Positions 61,640 through 64,000 of a DNA stretch of 64,000 bases are shown in pieces. A model generated the notes under the pieces. The model saw only the letters and a list, made by a program, of their open reading frames with translations. It was not told the DNA's origin and searched no databases. Source of the DNA: Symbiodinium natans. Its lineage: Eukaryota; Sar; Dinophyceae; Suessiales; Symbiodiniaceae. Each line of letters opens with the position of its first letter. Within the stretch, counting starts at the first letter, position 1. A program made the translations under genes and the position numbers. The DNA lies in NCBI GenBank assembly GCA_905221605.1, contig CAJNDS010002534.1:12501-76500 (forward strand). Direction: 5' to 3'.

Positions 61640-61746
61640 CTCGCTCCATGCTGGGCGGGAGTCGGAGCCTCCAGACTCCAAACCTCCACGACATACGGGA
61701 CAAAGGCGACGATGGCTTCGCTGATCTCCAGCCTTACCGCGCAAAG
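61640..61746 (-). other. candidate exon island (strong)
   Basis: Minus strand: TCCCCACAG| then LCAVRLEISEAIVAFVPYVV and EVWSLEAPTPAQHGA then GCGAG|GTTTTAGGGG. Strong G/C third positions; the donor is on telomeric sequence. CCCTAAA left, TTTAGGG right. Family unknown. Confidence 0.52.
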
Positions 61747-62493
61747 CTGTGGGGACTTCCGGGGCTTGGGGTGTGGGGTTTAGGGTTTAGGGTTGGGGCT
61801 TAGGGCATAGGGTTTAGGGTTTGGGGTTTAGAGTCTAGGGTTTAGGGTTTAGGGTTTAGGGTTTAGGGTTTAGGTTTAGGGTTTAGGGTTAGGGCTTGGG
61901 GTTTTTGGTAGTCTTGTTTCCCAAACGCTAGGTCATGAAACCTCCAGCCCTTAAACCCTATAGCGTCGCTGATAGGTTCCCAGAGTGGGGGTGCTGTCGG
62001 TTTGGGGTCTCTGGGGTCAGGGTTGAGAGTTTTGGGTTGGTTTAGTGATTGGATTTTGCTAAGGGCTCAGCGCTTGCAATAGCTTCCCGATATAAATCCC
62101 GAGCAACGCAGGGTTCTGCCGGTCATGCGTGTGACTATATACTGTCCTGAGCATGCAAGTGCCAAGCGCCCCTAACCCTTCCCTAACAGAACCCCATGTT
62201 AGGTAGGGCGTAAAGATTACACCCTACACCTTACACCCGAAACCCTAAACCCTAAAGCCCAATCCTCCCCCCTCCCTGTGATTCAAGGTTCGGCTTTAGG
62301 GTTTAGTGTTGTCCGTGGTTCGGCTCGGGTTTAGGGTTTGGGAGTTTAGGCACAGTTTAGGGTCTAGTGTTGAGGGTTTAGGGATAAGGGTTGAGCCCTA
62401 AACCCTAAACCCTAAACCCTGAACCCTAAACCTTAAACCCTAAACCCTAAACCCTAAACCCTAAACCCTAAACCCTAAACCCAATTGAAACCC
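61747..62493. other. telomeric mosaic
   Basis: TTTAGGG variants 61768-61905, unique 61910-62220, degenerate TTTAGGG 62285-62390, CCCTAAA 62394-62482. Confidence 0.65.
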
Positions 62494-62550
62494 CCAGTTC
62501 CCCATGAGGCCGTGGGGCCAGATCATGGTGTTGGCGGTGTTGCCTTTGAG
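62494..62550 (-). other. candidate exon island
   Basis: 19 minus codons LKGNTANTMIWPHGLMGNW between CCCTAAA (left) and TTTGGGG/TTTAGGG (right). The plus strand is also open (FPMRPWGQIMVLAVLPL). Confidence 0.4.
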
Positions 62551-63485
62551 GGAAGGATTTGGGGTTTAGGGTTTAGGGTTTAGGGTTTAGGGTTTAGGGC
62601 TTAGGGTTTAGGGTACGGGGTTGGAGGTTTGGGTTTAAGGGTTGAGGGGTTAGTAGGCACATGGCTGTGGCTCCAACATCTTTCTCTGAAACCCTGCCCC
62701 ACAACCCCCCCCTCAGCCCTCGAACCCTAAACCCTGGACCCTAAACCCTGAACCCCAAACCCTACCTAAACCCTATACCCTAAACCGCAAGCCCTAAACC
62801 CTATCAGAACCTCTCAGCCTTTAATCCCGAAAAGCAAACCCCAAACCCTGAGTTCACAGTCTTTAAGAACCCGGAGATTCCTTGGGGGTTTAGGGTTTAG
62901 GGTTTAGGGTTTAGGGTTTAGGGTTTGGGGTTTGGGGTTTGGGGTTTGGGGTTTAGGGTTTAGGGTTTAGGGTTTGTAGCGCTTAGGGCTCCCTAAACCC
63001 TAAACCCCAGACCCCAAAGGCCACAAAAAGGTGCCCAGGGTTTAGGGCTTAGGGATTTGGGTTTAGGGTTTCATTTTCGGGCTGAAGCCATAATTTCTAA
63101 GAGCAGACAACGGCACAAACAAAAACAAAACAAAAACCAACCTAATCCTTTGAAGCGGGGCAAGCATACAGCCAAAAACACGTGTGAGATTCAAACGTCT
63201 CTTTCCTTCATGGGCAAGCTAGAAGCCCTAAATACACCTAGTTGCCGAGTACACTGCTGGGACTGGGCCAATAAATGGTTAACCTTTCAATTATGGTAGG
63301 ATCCTGTATAATCCGAAAGGTCAAAGGTCACCTACTCAGCTGTGTGAACCCTGCACCCTAAACCCCAAGCCCCAAACCCCAAACCCCAAACCCCAAACCC
63401 TAAACCCTAAACCCCAAACCCTAAACCCCAAACCCTAAACCCCAAACCCTCAACGGGAAGCCGAGGCGCTCTTACAGGCGCTCAC
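62551..63485. other. telomeric mosaic and unique stretch
   Basis: TTTAGGG 62563-62620, CCCTAAA variants 62720-62850, TTTAGGG/TTTGGGG 62888-62975, unique 63065-63350 (80-codon plus frame without features), CCCTAAA/CCCCAAA 63352-63455. Confidence 0.6.
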
Positions 63486-63538
63486 CAAAAGCAGCTTCCT
63501 TGGGAGCACCTCGAGGTTGGGGAGTCGAACAAGGGGCT
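63486..63538 (-). other. candidate exon island (strong)
   Basis: Minus strand: AGGGTTTTCAG| then PLVRLPNLEVLPRKLLL then |GTGAGCGCC. Both splice-like sites match consensus. The peptide has leucine-rich-repeat spacing (LxxLPNLxxL), too short to assign. Confidence 0.48.
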
Positions 63539-63559
63539 CTGAAAACCCTAACCCCTACA

Positions 63560-63735
63560 AATCGTTTAGGGTTTAGGGTTTGGGGTTTAGGGTTTAGGGT
63601 TTAGGGTTTGGGGTTTGGGGTTTGGGGTTTGGGGTTTGGGGTTTGGGGTTTGGGGTTTGGGGTTTGGGGTTTGGGGTTTGGGGTTTGGGGTTTGGGGCTT
63701 GGGGCTTGGGGCTTGGGGTTTCGGACGTCGGGTTT
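63560..63735 (+). repeat. TTTAGGG then TTTGGGG array
   Basis: Six TTTAGGG-type units, then about fifteen TTTGGGG and three CTTGGGG units. Confidence 0.93.
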
Positions 63736-64000
63736 AGGGTTTCGGGTTTAACCCTAAACAGGGCATACGGCTTAGGAGTTCGGCTTTAACGTTTAGAAAT
63801 TTGAACGCTTCGGGTTTACGATTGAGGGCGTGGTGGAGAGTTGAGGTTTGAGGTGTAGCATAAGCCCAAAATCCAAAGCATAAAACCCTAGATCAACCCA
63901 GAATTCTAAACCCCAACCCTAGAGCCAAACCCAAAACCCCGAGACCCCCAACAACCTGCCTACATGGTTTCTGGGCACCCAACTCCATGATAGTACTACA
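63736..64000. other. degenerate heptamers and unique tail
   Basis: TTTCGGG/TTTAGGG remnants, then mixed sequence with CCCTAAA variants; nothing recognised at the window end. Confidence 0.5.

Overview
The window looks like nuclear DNA of a dinoflagellate, most likely a symbiodiniacean or another member of the Suessiales. This is inferred from protein style and repeat type; no marker gene proves it. The evidence is: very abundant TTTAGGG/CCCTAAA telomere-type heptamers, short GT-AG introns of 90 to 115 bp, GC-rich third codon positions, multigene-type repeat proteins (ubiquitin-like domain plus FNIP-like repeats; RCC1 repeats), and an intron that is itself a copy of a dispersed terminal-inverted-repeat element. 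Nothing in the window looks bacterial, viral or organellar.

Three genes are well supported, all on the minus strand. Two are paralogues about 32 kb apart (2332-5013 and 37221-39541): each has an N-terminal ubiquitin-like domain, one short intron at the same codon position, and a long array of 22-residue (66-bp) FNIP/leucine-rich-type repeats. The third (29833-31045) is a seven-repeat RCC1-type beta-propeller protein interrupted by one 115-bp intron that carries terminal inverted repeats and a target-site duplication. No operon or pathway links the three; all look like protein-interaction scaffolds.

Almost everything else is a mosaic. Blocks of telomere-type heptamers, pure or degenerate and in both orientations, alternate with short unique islands of 50 to 150 bp. 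Many islands are GC-rich and open in at least one frame, with an AG at one edge and a GT at the other. Most GC-rich islands have CCCTAAA blocks on their left and TTTAGGG blocks on their right, the orientation telomeres have on a free DNA fragment. The islands may be exons in telomere-filled introns, or coding debris joined during break repair; sequence alone does not decide.

On top of this lie at least six families of small non-autonomous inverted-repeat elements (called I to VI here), several containing telomere-repeat blocks in their interior, plus homogenised heptamer variants (CTCAGGG, TTTGGGG, CTACAAC, GGCTTTA, GGCTTAG, CCTCAAC), octamers (TTTAGGGG), nonamers (GTCTTTAGG, TGTTTAGGG), poly-G tracts up to 46 bp, GA/TC microsatellites and GC-rich minisatellites.

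Layout: 1-2060 subtelomere-like tandem repeats; 2332-5013 FNIP gene 1; 5.1-29.8 kb telomeric mosaic with most of the small elements; 29.8-31.0 kb RCC1 gene; 31-37.2 kb mosaic ending in dense telomeric blocks; 37.2-39.5 kb FNIP gene 2; 39.6-64 kb mosaic with candidate exon islands, element VI and long poly-G. The window starts with G-strand repeats, the wrong orientation for a left chromosome end, so it is probably internal.
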